Assembly (NCBI GenBank): GCA_025345505.1
Contig: JANVCC010000064.1
Span: 5,517,686 to 5,581,685, forward strand
DNA length: 64,000 bases
Reading direction: 5' to 3'
From: Todiramphus chloris collaris
Taxonomy: Eukaryota; Chordata; Aves; Coraciiformes; Alcedinidae
The translations under genes were made by a program, and so were the position numbers. The notes beneath the pieces were generated by a model. That model saw only the letters and a list, made by a program, of their open reading frames with translations, had not been told where the DNA came from and made no database searches. Within the stretch, counting starts at the first letter, position 1; each line of letters opens with the position of its first letter. Positions 45,801 to 57,101 of the stretch are shown one piece after another.

Positions 45801-47183
45801 GGGTCACAGTGGCTATAAAGAGTTGTACCCTGAGGAATTTGATACGGATAGGTAAGGCAAGCAGGCTTACTAATGTAGCCAGAATCTTACTTCTGTAAGG
45901 TTATGCAGGGAATTTTACAAACTGAGTTTGAAGTTTTGAATATAGCTCAGCCTTGAATGTAAAGCAGCACTGTTTAGTTATGGACACCCGTTGGAAAAAA
46001 AAAAAAAAATCTATTCTATTACTGTAGTTTCCCCTTGTCTGAGTCTTAGGAGGGGATTGCATCGTAAATAGGAATTAGACATTCAGCTTTAGCTTGAGCT
46101 ACTAAAATGCTGTGAATCTGAAAAGTCTGCCTGAGCCAACAGAGAACCAGAGCAGATTGGATGAATCCAAATCAGCTCAGTGTACACCCTCTCGAATATC
46201 AGCTCCAGGCTCTCCTTTCCATTATAGTGTACCTACATTTTCTGTGTTTCTCCTTATTTGGAGACTATAGATCCTTGCAGTATCCTGGAGAGTGGAGACT
46301 TGGACAGAATTAATTATTTTTAAATTACACCCAAGAGAATCATCAAGGACAGCATTTTTCAGTCTTACAAATTTGAAATAACCTGCTACAAGTGTATTTC
46401 CCCCTCTCGGTGACTTTCAGCACACATTCCCCTTGGGTTTGGCTCAAATTCCTTAAGCAGGGCTGCTAGTCAGGTGTGGACCCAAGCTGTTAGTAAGTAC
46501 TTGAAGCAACAGTGCAGCTACAATGTCTGTCAAGGCATCTGCTTCCCTGCCCTAGCCAAATGGATTGATGGGCTTGCTTAGAACTCTGAGACAGAAAAGG
46601 CTGAACTGCTGTCTGCCTGCCTGTCTGCTTCCTTTTGGTCACCCTCTGTTCTTTTTACAGCGACCAGCAAGAAGGAGATGAACAAAATGCTGTCAATGGG
46701 AAGAAGAAATCTCATCTGGGAAAACAAACTGCCCGTGAGTCGCACAAACGGAAAAAAACAAAGAAGTCCCACAAGAAGAAGCAGAAAAAGCGATCGCACA
46801 AAAAGCGAAAGAAAAAGAAAAAGGAGCAGGGGAGAACATCGTCAGATTCTTCCCGGGAGACTGAGTGTTCAGAAGAGGAGACTTCAAGCACCCGGAAAGG
46901 GAAACACAAGCGCAAGAAAAAGACCAGGAAAGTGCCTGCCAGGGAACCTACCTCTTCTTCTGGGCAGGAAAGTGACTTTTCTCATGCAAGTAGCTCAACC
47001 ACCAGCAGCTCTGAGGACAGTGAATCTGAGGAGAAAAAAGAGAAACGGCCCCCAAGAAAGAGAAAGAAACGTCACAATTCTGTGTCGGAGAGGCACAGCG
47101 AAGTACCAGAGAAGAAGAGCAAGAGGAAGAACTGGAAAGTGGCCGGCGATGAAAAATCAGAGGATAGCTCAGATGAGGACTGA
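42874..47183 (+). CDS. NKAPD1: NKAPD1 (C11orf57 homologue), NKAP domain-containing 1
   Basis: Protein of unclear function with similarity to the nuclear protein NKAP. Five exons join to 300 residues (human about 292): 42874-42942, 43550-43650, 45093-45248, 45798-45851, 46661-47183. The N-terminus MSRVPVGKVLLRNVIRHTGA is nearly identical to the human one. The middle holds RMRSDGFDEE, LLRARSWNKKLYECEANMPD and WGHSGYKELYPEEFDTDS, the conserved core. The last exon is a Lys/Arg tract (KKTKKSHKKKQKKRSHKKRK) followed by Ser/Glu-rich and acidic sequence ending EDSSDED, suggesting a nuclear or nucleic-acid-associated protein (inference). Exon 3 has tandem acceptors (cagcag) that would include or drop one serine, and a weak donor (gtctgt). 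Intron 2 carries an LTR-like insertion. Confidence 0.95.
43850..44480. mobile_element. LTR-like endogenous retroviral element in NKAPD1 intron 2
   Basis: The segment runs from about 'ggcacggtttagggtcaggg' through a C-rich block, a purine block (gggaagagaaagggaataag), 'agaacagctttaatgaaaat', AT-rich 'atatatacaaatatatac', then 'ggtgtctatgggatggaatc' and 'ttggtcagtttagagtcacc'. I recognise this series of blocks from a common bird endogenous-retrovirus LTR. No gag, pol or env remains, so it is probably a solo LTR. The clear ends and target-site duplication could not be fixed. Open frames inside it (for example 44044-44385) are repeat-derived. It is unlike the neighbouring intron in composition. 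Confidence 0.65.
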
Positions 47184-48030
47184 TGAGTCTAGGCTGCAGC
47201 TCGAACAATAAGGTAGAGGACAGAGGCAGGTATTTATCTTCCAGCACTGCCCCATGGTACAGCTTGTTTCAGCACGGTGGTTTATGTATATCCTGCCAGC
47301 CCACAGGGGAGAAGCTGAGCCTTGCTTGGCAGCCTGCAGCAGGTGCCCCTTTGTTTTACAGTGACTTGAACACAAGCTGCCTGCCCCGCAGGTTGGCTAG
47401 TTCGCCAACTTCAGGTTATTTTTCTGTGACTGGGTTGATCTCTGATGCATGAAAATGTTACAGGCTCTGTAAAAGGGAAGCAGGCATGTTTGCACCATTT
47501 AATATATATTTTCTTTTTTTTTTTTTTTTTAAACTAAGTTTGAACAGATCTCTTTTTGGGGTTACCAAATCAATGATCGAGACTATAGGAGAGGGGAGAG
47601 ACAGCAAGTCTGATAACAAAGGTGATGTCACTGGATTTAACCCTACAGTAGCTTTGTCTCCCCATCCAACCAAAGCAGACCTGCCTGGCTGCATGCACAC
47701 GGTCAGCTGGACGCAGAAGGGAGCATGGGGGACCACTCTCATTCTAGCTGAAGGTGCAGTGACTCCTTCCAGAATGATGAAGACAGGACATAAGTGCATT
47801 TGCTCGTTTTAGGTTTATTTTTTTTCTCTCCCAAAACTGGCATCGGGTGGCTGTTGTGTCTGCCTTTCCTTCATTCTCTCTAGGGGGATGCTGAAACCAT
47901 TTGTGCTGACCAAGAAGCCTTGGTGGGTGTTGTGTTCAGTCTCTGGTATTACTGGAGAAACTGGTACTGCGCTGTTCTCCCTGCAGTTGGACAGCCAAGC
48001 TTTTTAACAAAATAAATAAATCCAGACACG
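47184..48030 (+). other. NKAPD1: NKAPD1 3'UTR
   Basis: After the stop there is no supported coding exon. The stretch includes a poly-T run at about 47514-47530. It ends in two overlapping poly(A) signals, AATAAATAAA at 48011-48020, followed by a T/G-rich stretch (gggatgtttttgtcattg). Confidence 0.7.
48011..48020 (+). terminator. NKAPD1: Overlapping AATAAA poly(A) signals of NKAPD1
   Basis: Two AATAAA hexamers share bases and are followed within 30 bases by a T/G-rich downstream element. They lie 830 bases after the NKAPD1 stop and are the clearest 3' end for that gene. Confidence 0.75.
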
Positions 48031-48619
48031 TGGGATGTTTTTGTCATTGTTTTGGAGTAAGGCCCAGGGGCAGAACACAGGTCTGAGAAGTTAGATGTTC
48101 CTGTTCTCCCCGACACGTGTTCCTGCCTGATCTGACTGGGTGCCTGCGAGGGCTGGGAGATGAAGCAAGGGAGGCTGGAGTGGAAAGTGGCCATGGGGAG
48201 ATGTGCTGTGCCAACCGGGAGTGTTGTGAGTCAGTCTCTGCCCCAAGGAGTACAAAAGACGGTTGGGGCCCCTCGGTCCTCGTTCCAATCCCTGCTCACT
48301 GTCCCTCTTTCCACTTCAAGTGAAAAGCTTTTCTCTGCACGCCCTGGTCTGCCGCCTGAGGCCGACGGCTCGGGGAAAGCAGTTCTGGGGGCTCAGCTCG
48401 CTCTCAGCTGGATGTTCGTGCAATAACCGTGCAATGGCTTCACGGACATCACGGAAAACGTTCCAAAACATGTTTATTTTGCACGGTTTCCCTCACACAG
48501 AGCTTTCTCCATGGGCAGCCGGGCGGGTGAGGAGCGGCCGTTGCGGTGGGGTAGAAGCCCCGAGAAGCCTTTTGAGCAGCCGCGGCCCGGGGGTGCCCGT
48601 GGCGACCCGTCGGGGCGAG
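48031..48619. other. Intergenic, NKAPD1 to SDHD, no TIMM8B seen
   Basis: In mammals TIMM8B occupies this place on the minus strand, sharing a promoter with SDHD. I looked for its twin CX3C motif in all frames and did not find it here or in the SDHD island. A minus-strand AATAAA is present at 48473-48478 with T/G-rich sequence beyond it, which would be a plausible 3' end for some minus-strand transcript starting in the SDHD CpG island. No recognisable protein lies upstream of that signal. Confidence 0.5.
48473..48478 (-). terminator. Minus-strand AATAAA of unknown transcript
   Basis: TTTATT on the plus strand gives AATAAA on the minus strand, followed on that strand by gttttggaacgttttccgtg, a GT-rich downstream element. 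It is 305-310 bases from the SDHD start codon. It may be fortuitous. Confidence 0.25.
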
Positions 48620-48782
48620 CTGCGTGCGGGGCCGCGCTGTCCCCACGCTCCGCGGGCGCGCAGCGGGGCCGGATGGGCCGCGGCATCGCCGGGCCCCGGG
48701 GCGGAAGCGCGCGGGGCGGAAGCGGAAGAGGCCGCGGCGACTTCCGGGTCCGGTGCGCGGTGCCCTTGGGCTGGCCGGGGAG
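48620..48782 (+). promoter_or_regulatory. SDHD: SDHD CpG promoter with clustered ETS sites
   Basis: The GC-rich block before the SDHD ATG contains GGAA cores at 48703, 48718 and 48724 (ggcggaagcggaagagg) and an inverted one, acttccggg, at about 48740-48748. Clustered ETS/GABPA (NRF-2) sites are characteristic of nuclear genes for respiratory-chain subunits. There is no TATA box. The island extends to about 49,200, through exons 1 and 2. Confidence 0.7.
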
Positions 48783-51700
48783 ATGGCGGCGCTGGTGCTG
48801 CTGCGGGCGGGGCTGGCGCGGCCCCGCAGCGCCCAGATGGGTGAGTGCCCGCCGGCCCCCAGCCCTGCCCCGCCTTGCCCACCCCGCCCTGACCCCGCGT
48901 CCCCGCTCTCTCCGCAGCTCTCCACGGCAGGACCCTGCTCCGCCGCCCCGCCGTGCTGGCGGCCGTCGCCGATCGGAGCGCTCCGGCCCGGCAAAGCCAC
49001 GGCCCGTCCCAGCAGGGCCACGGTACGTGCCGCGCCGCGCCCCGGGGCAGCCCCAGCCCTGTGCGGGGGGATGTGGGGCAGAGGGGGGGGGGGTTCTCTT
49101 CTTCTCCGGGGCCGCACCGAGCACCCGGTTCGTCAGCCGGCGCCGGGCCGTTATTGCCCCGTCCTCGAAACGATGTTCTTGGTGCGCCCCGTGCGCCCGG
49201 GTTGGAGCCGGGGGAGGGATTTTAAACGGCAAGTGCGGGTAGCCGGGGGCACCGAAAAGAAGCGACGCGTGGCAGAGGAGTTTTCCTTGGGCTGTGGGTG
49301 AGGTGGAGTTACCGGTATCGCCGCAGTGTGTTGCCGTCGCTCTCGGCAGGGCTGTTTGATGGCTCGGCCGCTGCTCTGCCCGGCTCTGATTTAAAACAAG
49401 GGGTGCGACTTCACACCGCTGGAAGCTGAAACTGGTATTGGCCGTGTCAGTGTCAAGCCTTTGAATGCTACAAGTCTTGAAACAGGACTTACTAATCCAT
49501 AGTTAAAATCAGCAAATCTCTGCTTATTAACAAAAAGCATAGGTTTTTTTTCGAGTGGGGAGAAAAAAGATTAAAAGATGGTAAAAGAAATCTAACAAGT
49601 TTAACATTTCTTCTGGTTCTGTAGCAGTAATAGTAGAAAAGACTGCCATTGTGACTTCTTTCTGGAACGGTAGCGCTTCTGACTTGCTGGTTAATCTGGG
49701 ACATGTGACCTGCAGGCAGGGGATGTTTCTTAGATTGTTTTTTCCTCTCTCCGTGTGGTAAGACTACACAGAGGTGATGAAAGATAACCCTGCCGAGGCG
49801 AGACCAAGTTCTGGTCTGTCAGTTGCGCAATTAAACGTGAGTAATGTGATGGGAGGTTAAGGATGTTTTATAGCCATTGTAATACAACTTAGAAGTGGGA
49901 AGGATGAAGAAATGCTTGTAAAAGAAATTAGCTTAACATAGTGAAGCCATTTCCTTTATTCCAGACTTCCTGGTGACAAAGGATTTCATGTATGTGCTGT
50001 GAGGTGTTCTTGGCTGTGGAGTTCTACAGGGACAGTTTAGTAGTTCACAGTGTAGGACCCTTTCACGTTTTACTTCAGGTCCTTTGCTTTCCTTATCTTG
50101 TCACTTTGCCAAATTTCTTTCTCCTTGCAAAAATGAAAAAAAAACATTTTCTTTTTTTGTTTAGATGGATGGATAATATCTGTGTGTTAGGTATGCACTT
50201 TGGGGTATTGCATTACAAAGGTAATTTCATAGTTACTTAGATGTTTTTAGCCTGGGCTGATGCTAATGTTCTGGCTCAAAGTGCGGTTATGATGTTAGGG
50301 TTTTGGTTTGATACAGAATATTCTAGATGGTTTTTGGTTGTCTTGTTGTTGGGTTTTTTCCTCTTTGATGAGGGATTTCCTTGCTTCTAAAAAATAAGAG
50401 TTGCTTATAGAGCTCCCTGACTGGTATTTCTCTTTCTGGAGTCACCTGTTGTGTGGTTCAAATTGTACCCAGCTGAGCTTCAATGGAGAACCAAAATCCT
50501 TTGGCCTTCAAGCTGCTTTTGGGCAGCTTTTGTCATTGTGATGGTCCCAGGAGTTTACTCTGCTATTTACAATTAAAAAATAGCAGTACTAGTTCCTGGG
50601 CAGAACTGTGCACAGAGTTACCGCGGTGTGCTGGGACTTGTAGTTGTGTCCACCCCAATCTCAAAGGCATTTCTCAAAAGGTGCAAGTAGTAAATAGTAC
50701 ATAGCAGCCAGGAAATTCACTCGACATAAAGGCTTTGCCTTGGGAGACACTTCTTTCTTGTGATGGACTTCAGTCCTGAACCGCAGGTTGTGACCGGTGT
50801 TTGTTTTGGCTGTGCCTGTTAAGCCTCTATTCTTTCATTGTGAACGAAGCTTCTCTTTCTTAGCAAAGAGTGTTTAAAATTACCCTTTCAGATGTTGTGA
50901 GGTAGATATATATTCTGGAGTGGTGACTCAAAGGCATCTAGGTTTTGCTTGGATGAAAGCTTAGTAACCAGGTCAGAGAAATGCGTAATTGTGTGGTGCT
51001 GATCAGAACGAGGCGTCTGTTTTGAAGGTTACAGCTTTCTGAACAGGAACTTTGCACTGAAAAATACTTCTCCTTACAGGCAGTTCCAAGGCTGCGTCTT
51101 TGCACTGGACAGGTGAGCGAGCTGTCAGTGTCCTCTTGCTGGGTCTCCTTCCTGCAGCCTACCTATACCCTGGACCAGCCGTGGACTATTCACTGGCTGC
51201 AGCCCTCACTCTCCATGGCCACTGGTAAGCACAACAGGTCCTTCGGAATGAAGAGTAAAGGATGGCTCCAAGCCTTAGGTCTTAACTCTGCATGGGGTAG
51301 TAATTCTACTGACTTATTTCTTTAGTATAAAACACCTGGAAAGAGATGCAAACCAAGTCATTACTCTCCAAGTGTTGTGACAGTCGTGAACTTTGACGAG
51401 ACCAGTTGTCCCTTGGTCTTCCTTTCTCACAGTTCTCTCAGTCAGAAGGTGGAATACATGTTACTGCTCAGGGATCTGTGAACATTCATTCTCCAGTGTT
51501 CTATGCAGTATCTTACCTTAGGACGACTTTCTTGCCACTGGCTGTGTAGGATCTTGTCCGTTTTTATCTTGTAGAAGAATCAATATTGTATCACCAGCGG
51601 GAACAGAAGCAGGACAGACGTGTCCAAAACAAATTGCTGTTTGAAGGTTCTGTGCTGTGAGCTGGCTTTGTACACCCCAGTGGTGATAAGATTCTGTATA

Positions 51701-54290
51701 ATAAAGAGTTCATAGCAAATATTCCCCTACAGAAGCTGAGACCTTGATCATTATGTTCTCAATTCCTGGGAAATGGATGCTTGCTCGTGTTCTTCTTCCC
51801 AAGTGTAGTTGTGCTGTGATCTTTTTACGTGGGTAGGCTAGACCAGTGTAGTTAAGAGTGCATCCAGTTGCACGGTTGCCCCAGCTGGCAGCATTTACTT
51901 TCTTGAGGTGATACTGGTCTGTAATTCCTTGTCACAGGGACAAAGCAGATGAGCAACTTCATGGTACTTTTGGATGGCAGGTTTTCCTGTATCTCAGTTT
52001 TGTCCTTATGAAGTTGTACCAGGGATTCTTGCACGTCCCTCACTGTGACTGGGAGTTTCTTCCCAAAGCCCTCAAATCTAGTACAGAATTAACCTGAAAT
52101 GGGGCTCTCCTTGCATGTATTTGACAAAGCTCTTTCAAGTATAAAATACATACAGCTGAGCTTGCCTGCCTTTGGAGCTTTTCCTCACTTGCTCAGTATG
52201 TGCCTGTTGGTGCCACACCAGATGTGGGGGAATTCCAGGCAGAGGAACAGGCTGTTGCAGACCCACGTGTTGAGATGGGTTCTCTGGATGACATTCAGTG
52301 TTAATGCACACACATTTGGTTCTTTAGTCAATGTGTCTTGTTGACAAAAGTGTCAGGATTATGTCAGAAATCCCTTTTCCCTACACAGCGTGGGGATTGC
52401 CCCCAGTGAGGAAAAATGTCTTGCTGCTTATGCGCAGCTCTGCTGGCAACTTCCATCAGAGTGAGTTCCTCCCCTACTTGCGTGAGGGTTTTTTCTTCTC
52501 TTTTTAAGCTGGAAAGTTTCTTATCTTGCAAAACTTTGTCTTAAAAACCTAAAAGTCTTCCTATGTAGGAAAGTTCTCCTCTTGTACTTTCGTAGGTGTT
52601 CAATGTGAGAATATTTTTAAAAGAAAAAAGATTGTTTGCTTACCATGAATGTTAATTTGACTGACACAACAGGTCAGATGATCCCTCTAGTACACGATCA
52701 GAAACTGCATACAAGTACCGTGTGCATTTTTGAGGGGTTTTCTTTCACCTTTTGCTGGTTTTCCACAGGAAATCTTGTCCTAAAATATGTCAGAAATAGT
52801 ACTTCAGATAGCTTGGTGGTTATCAGTCCAAACACTAATCTATTTACAGACTTACTCAAGATACCTGAAGCCAGGTTTATCTTACCTGGTTTTGCTGGCA
52901 TGCGATAAAGATTTCCTCGCCCGTTGCAGCTGCTGTGCCATGAGCTCGAGTGTGCATTTGCCACACCCCAGCTATTTCTCCCCAATTCCCTGCCTCGTTC
53001 TCGGGGCCACTGGTCTTTCCCCACGAGGGCTTTGGTGAATTAATTACTGTGCTGTAAAGTCACACCAGTTTTTCTCAGAAGTCTTGGCAGTCTTGCTGTG
53101 CCATGCAAAGAAGAGAGCTTACGGAAATCCTTTAATGGCACTACAGTTGAAGGGCAGCCAGTGAATCCCACAGGGAGCACTCCTTGTTGATCTGCACTTT
53201 GGAAGGTTCAGAGGGTGGGAGAGTGCTGCTTGTACTCCTGGACTTAGTCCACCACCCTGTTGTAAAAAATAACTGCAGTAGTTTAAGTATAGTTGCCTTT
53301 CAGACTGCTTCCATCTTCTGCTTGTCTCCTGTTTATCCAGGGGCTCCTGGTGCCCCTTTTCTTGCTTTTTGACATCTTCATGGTATTGGAACCCCATCTA
53401 AGTGACATGAAGCTCAGTGTTCACTTGCGGTGGCATCTGCTGCAGGCCTTTGAACCTTCCTAGGTCATTAATGTGTCTTCATTTGTGGGGACAGGTCCTT
53501 CAGCTTTGGACTAGACCAAGGTGAAATCCTAGGAAGAAAATTGTCGTCTTCTTGTTGCTGGATAGTTTGAACCTGGACAAGAGTTCACCTCCAGTCAGAC
53601 AGATGTAGGAAAAAACCCCAGAGTATGCTAATTTTTTGATTGCCACTATTTTCTAACCTAAATATACATCCTGGAATCTTCTGTGTATTTGTGACAATGG
53701 CTGGTTCCAGAGCCACTCCTTACTCCTTGCTGTTCAAGCGAGAAGGAAATTTCCTTTGGTTTCTTTTCTTCAGTCCTTGGAAGTCAGATAAGCTTCCCAC
53801 TGTTTCATGAGGGCAGATTGTACAGATGCTACAGTCCAAAAGAGCTCTGCTCGACACCTTGTTTCCTCACTACCAGTAAGAAAGCTCTGAGAGAATATGT
53901 TTTTTTTTTTAATAGAGTATATGGAGTGTTTTGGTTTTTTTGAAATAGGTGCATCTTCTTTTTCAGTGGGAACTGGGTATCCTGTAGGAGAAGGTGACGA
54001 TAGCGGGTGAAAAAGGGGATGCATTTGAGCCATCTTAATGGAACGCTCACATACATAAACTGGGTGGCTTTCACTGAGGAATGCTCTTTCCTGTTTCAGC
54101 TTTTTTCTCGCTCTTATTCTATAGGGGTCTTGGACAGGTTATAACTGACTACGTCCATGGAGACACAGCCATTAAACTGGCCAATACAGGTCTGTATGTA
54201 CTGTCAGCCGTCACCTTCGCCGGCCTCTGCTACTTTAACTATCATGATGTTGGCATCTGCAAGGCCGTGGCCATGCTGTGGAGCCTCTGA
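48783..54290 (+). CDS. SDHD: SDHD, succinate dehydrogenase cytochrome b small subunit
   Basis: Inner mitochondrial membrane anchor of complex II; with SDHC it binds heme b and ubiquinone. Four exons join to 157 residues (human 159): 48783-48840, 48918-49022, 51080-51224, 54125-54290. Residues 1-~54 are an Arg/Ala-rich transit peptide, diverged from mammals. From [20 protein letters not shown] onward the family is clear, with three membrane helices at about 67-86, 92-110 and 122-145. Heme-ligand His100 sits in TLHGHWGLGQ; quinone-site residues Asp90 and Tyr112 (TDYVHGD) are present. The C-terminus ends [18 protein letters not shown]. Start has G at -3 and G at +4. Intron 1 is only 77 bp, whereas introns 2 and 3 are 2.1 and 2.9 kb and show nothing coding. 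Confidence 0.97.
49023..51079. other. SDHD: SDHD intron 2
   Basis: The first 250 bases continue the CpG island, then composition becomes AT-richer. No exon, RNA gene or recognisable repeat was seen. The open frame at 49992-50240 is short and Phe/Leu-rich, typical of chance reading in T-rich intron. Confidence 0.5.
51225..54124. other. SDHD: SDHD intron 3
   Basis: The intron begins gtaagc and ends at a T-rich acceptor (gctcttattctatag). No coding exon, structured RNA or clear mobile element was found in it. Internal poly(A)-like AATAAA occurs near 51700 (ataataaagagttc) but lies in intron sequence. Confidence 0.5.
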
Positions 54291-54800
54291 GGTGCAACCG
54301 AGTCCCTGACAAACATGATTGTTCACCGCTGCCTCCGCTTCATCGTATCGTTATGAACGTGTTTAATGCGAAAGAAATGAGTAACCAGGGGTCTGTGGTA
54401 TGTCCATACTGCAGCCAGTTCAGAGCTAGTCTTCTAGCAATAAATATCCAACAGCAGGAAAAATGTTAGAAAAGACAAAGTAGATTTGAAGTGGGTAATG
54501 TCAAGGTGAGAGCGAGTTGATTTAAGCTGCACTAAATCCATCAGTGACCGGGCTTGCGTAGCTGAAGGTAACTTCCCTTGTAGTGGCAGCTTTAATGGGT
54601 CTTTTTCTGAACTGTCGTTTGGCTTCCTATTTTGTAAAAGAAATGTGACTTGGCAAAAAAACCGATCTGTTGTTTCTGACATCACAACTGAGCTGTATCT
54701 GAAGCAGACCCTGTAACTCTTTGGACCCTGCGAGTCGATGTAGAAAAGGGAATACTTTTTTCTTAATCCATACAATAAATAATTTGCAGAAATTTTGTGT
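54291..54800 (+). other. SDHD: SDHD 3'UTR with two poly(A) signals
   Basis: AATAAA occurs at 54439-54444 and at 54774-54779, 149 and 484 bases after the stop. The distal one is followed by gtgtgtgcttctgaat, a good GU-rich downstream element, so it is the likelier main site. The next AATAAA (55461) is possible but less well placed. Confidence 0.65.
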
Positions 54801-56536
54801 GTGCTTCTGAATAGTTTTTATTACTTTTGGGTTACTTAACATGTTTTCTCTGCAGATTTTTTTTTGTTTTTTTTAATAAGATCAAGTTCAAATACTAATT
54901 CATGCCGTTATGTTACTGTTCATCCTCTGCACTACTTACTTCACTGAGATGCTATAAAATAAAAAAATATTACTATGAATATGCATTGCCCTTAATACTT
55001 AGAGGTGACTTAGACTTAACTTAATGCAAGATTAATGTCCGTTAGAAGATAGAGCAATAATTGACTTAGAAGAAAAAGACTTGCAGATTAATTTTAGGAG
55101 CCATAAACAGCATATGGCTTTCATGGTTTCCCTGGAACCTGTACGTTCATCTGCGACATTTTATTTGGTTTGCTTTCTAAATAAGCACTTGTACAGGTTT
55201 GCCTCTGTGACTGAAAAGACAACAATCATACCCTTTCTGTCCCAGCTTGATGTGAGACCAAGGCAGCAAACTTTTCAATGTCTTACAGCATTTAATGGGT
55301 GGAGATGAGATTCTGGTTTTCAACTTTGTTCTCTGCTTTATCTTTTCTGATGTGCATAGTAGTAAGGAGTGGTTAACTGTTTCCACATTCTAATGGTACT
55401 TCTGTGGTACTATTAATAGTAAGGGGAAGAGACTTGTGTGTTACCATCAGTCCGATTATGCAATAAACAGGAGGAGTAAGTTGCTGTTTGAATTTGACAA
55501 GACTTTCTGATAAAAGTTTGTGCTTTTTAAATCTGGATTGGATTTTTTCGTGTATTTATTTATTCCTGTAACCATAGGAAATACTGTGTAGCTGGCCACT
55601 TTTCATTTTGTTCATCTCGTGGTCAGAATTGAGATGGTTGCTTCTGTCTGATGTGGTCTCCTTTCGGTGTCAACGTAACGTTGGTTATTTTGTCACAGCC
55701 AGGAAGAGGCACAGGTGTGAGTCACTGGCAGGGACCTCTGCACGATCTGAGCACTTGCCACAGAAAGCATTTGACACTGCCTACATTATGCCTACGTACA
55801 TTGTTGATTTCAAGCCCCTCCAGTGAATTTTTGCTAAACAACAGTGCAGTCGGTGGTGGTTGCACCTGATTCTGCCTCTTGTGCTCCTGTAGCAGCGAGA
55901 GAGGTGAGGTGGCAGGGACAGCGTAGCGTGAAACGCTGAGCCAGCCAGGGTTATCCCAGCAGTTTCATGTCCCTGTGCTTTTTTTAAAGCCCCTGAAAAC
56001 ATTGGTTTGGTTTTTACCAAAACTAGTCTCAAGACTTATGTCTTCTGCAAGTCTGAGGACTTCCCTCCATTTCACGACAGATGGAGGGAGGCCTTCCTCT
56101 TTTCTTGGATTCCTTCTGCCTGCATGGGGGTAGGACAACTGTGCCAGCGTGGCAAGCTGAAGACCCAGGACCCCAGCTGCACGCAGTGTTCAGGTTATAA
56201 CTACCTGGAGTTTGAACAGAAGAGGGGAAGAGGAAGAGCACCACTTTTATGTAGAAGAAAACAGTAACGTATGCCCTGTCAATCTCAATATTCAATACGC
56301 AGAATCCATGACTCTGATTTTGGTTTTGGTGAACCCCAGTGATTGCTCAGCTCAGAATGTGAAATGGAGTTCACAGCTTGACCCTAATTCTGTGCTGTGT
56401 TGTCACGTACACAGAATATCTGTGTACAGATGTCTGTTTCCTTTCATCACTAAATCACCATTTACTGTTATCTTCTAAAAAACTTTACATAAAACCATTT
56501 TTTTTTTCTCTCTTGGGCCCTCTGAGGACAAACAAT
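54801..56536. other. Intergenic region between convergent SDHD and IL18
   Basis: AT-rich sequence with no supported exon on either strand. The open frames are under 90 codons and show no family resemblance. Plus-strand AATAAA at 55461-55466 could serve as a rare SDHD read-through site. Confidence 0.5.
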
Positions 56537-57101
56537 TTTATTAGCACGTTAAACATTCAGGTAAGTTGGCAGTTAACAAACCATCTATTATTTCTACTTC
56601 AACTGAATGTGAGAATGTCACTGTGTAACTGAGATTGACGAAGATGCTCAGGAAATAATCTAGATGCAAAAAAAAAGGTAAAGTAATCTCAGTGTTTATT
56701 GGCCAGGTCTGTAGTTGTCTTAAGAAATCTGTTATTTTGTCTTCTCTCCCTCCCCAAAATAGATGTACTTCATCAGTAAGACACCACATTCAAAAGCTGT
56801 TTGATCAACTGGCAGTGAAGACCTTAGAGTCCTGGACAGTTTGATCCCTGTCAGGCATGCATGTTCTTGTTTTTCCACAGTGTAATTCTCCTTCTTTCTG
56901 ACTGGAAAGTATTCTTCTGACAAGAATTTGAATTTCTTTTCCTTTGTAAGATACTGATTTTGCACTGATTCATAGCAGCTAAGAACAGAAACCTGGCTTG
57001 CCTCAGCTGGAGAAATAGTAAGATCTTTTCTATAAAAAGCAAACATGTATTTTAAGAGTGCTGAAGCATGTCATAGTTTGTGACTTTGATTCTGGCTGAA
57101 G
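56537..57101 (-). other. IL18: IL18 3'UTR
   Basis: The minus strand beyond the IL18 stop is A/T-rich and carries AATAAA at 56700-56695 and again at 56542-56537. The farther one is followed by attgtttgtcctcagagg, a reasonable downstream element. I cannot decide which is used. Confidence 0.5.

Noticed and set aside
48511..49242. Frames of up to 252 codons on both strands around SDHD exon 1, considered as TIMM8B
   Set aside because: No twin CX3C motif or other TIMM8B landmark; composition is that of a CpG island.
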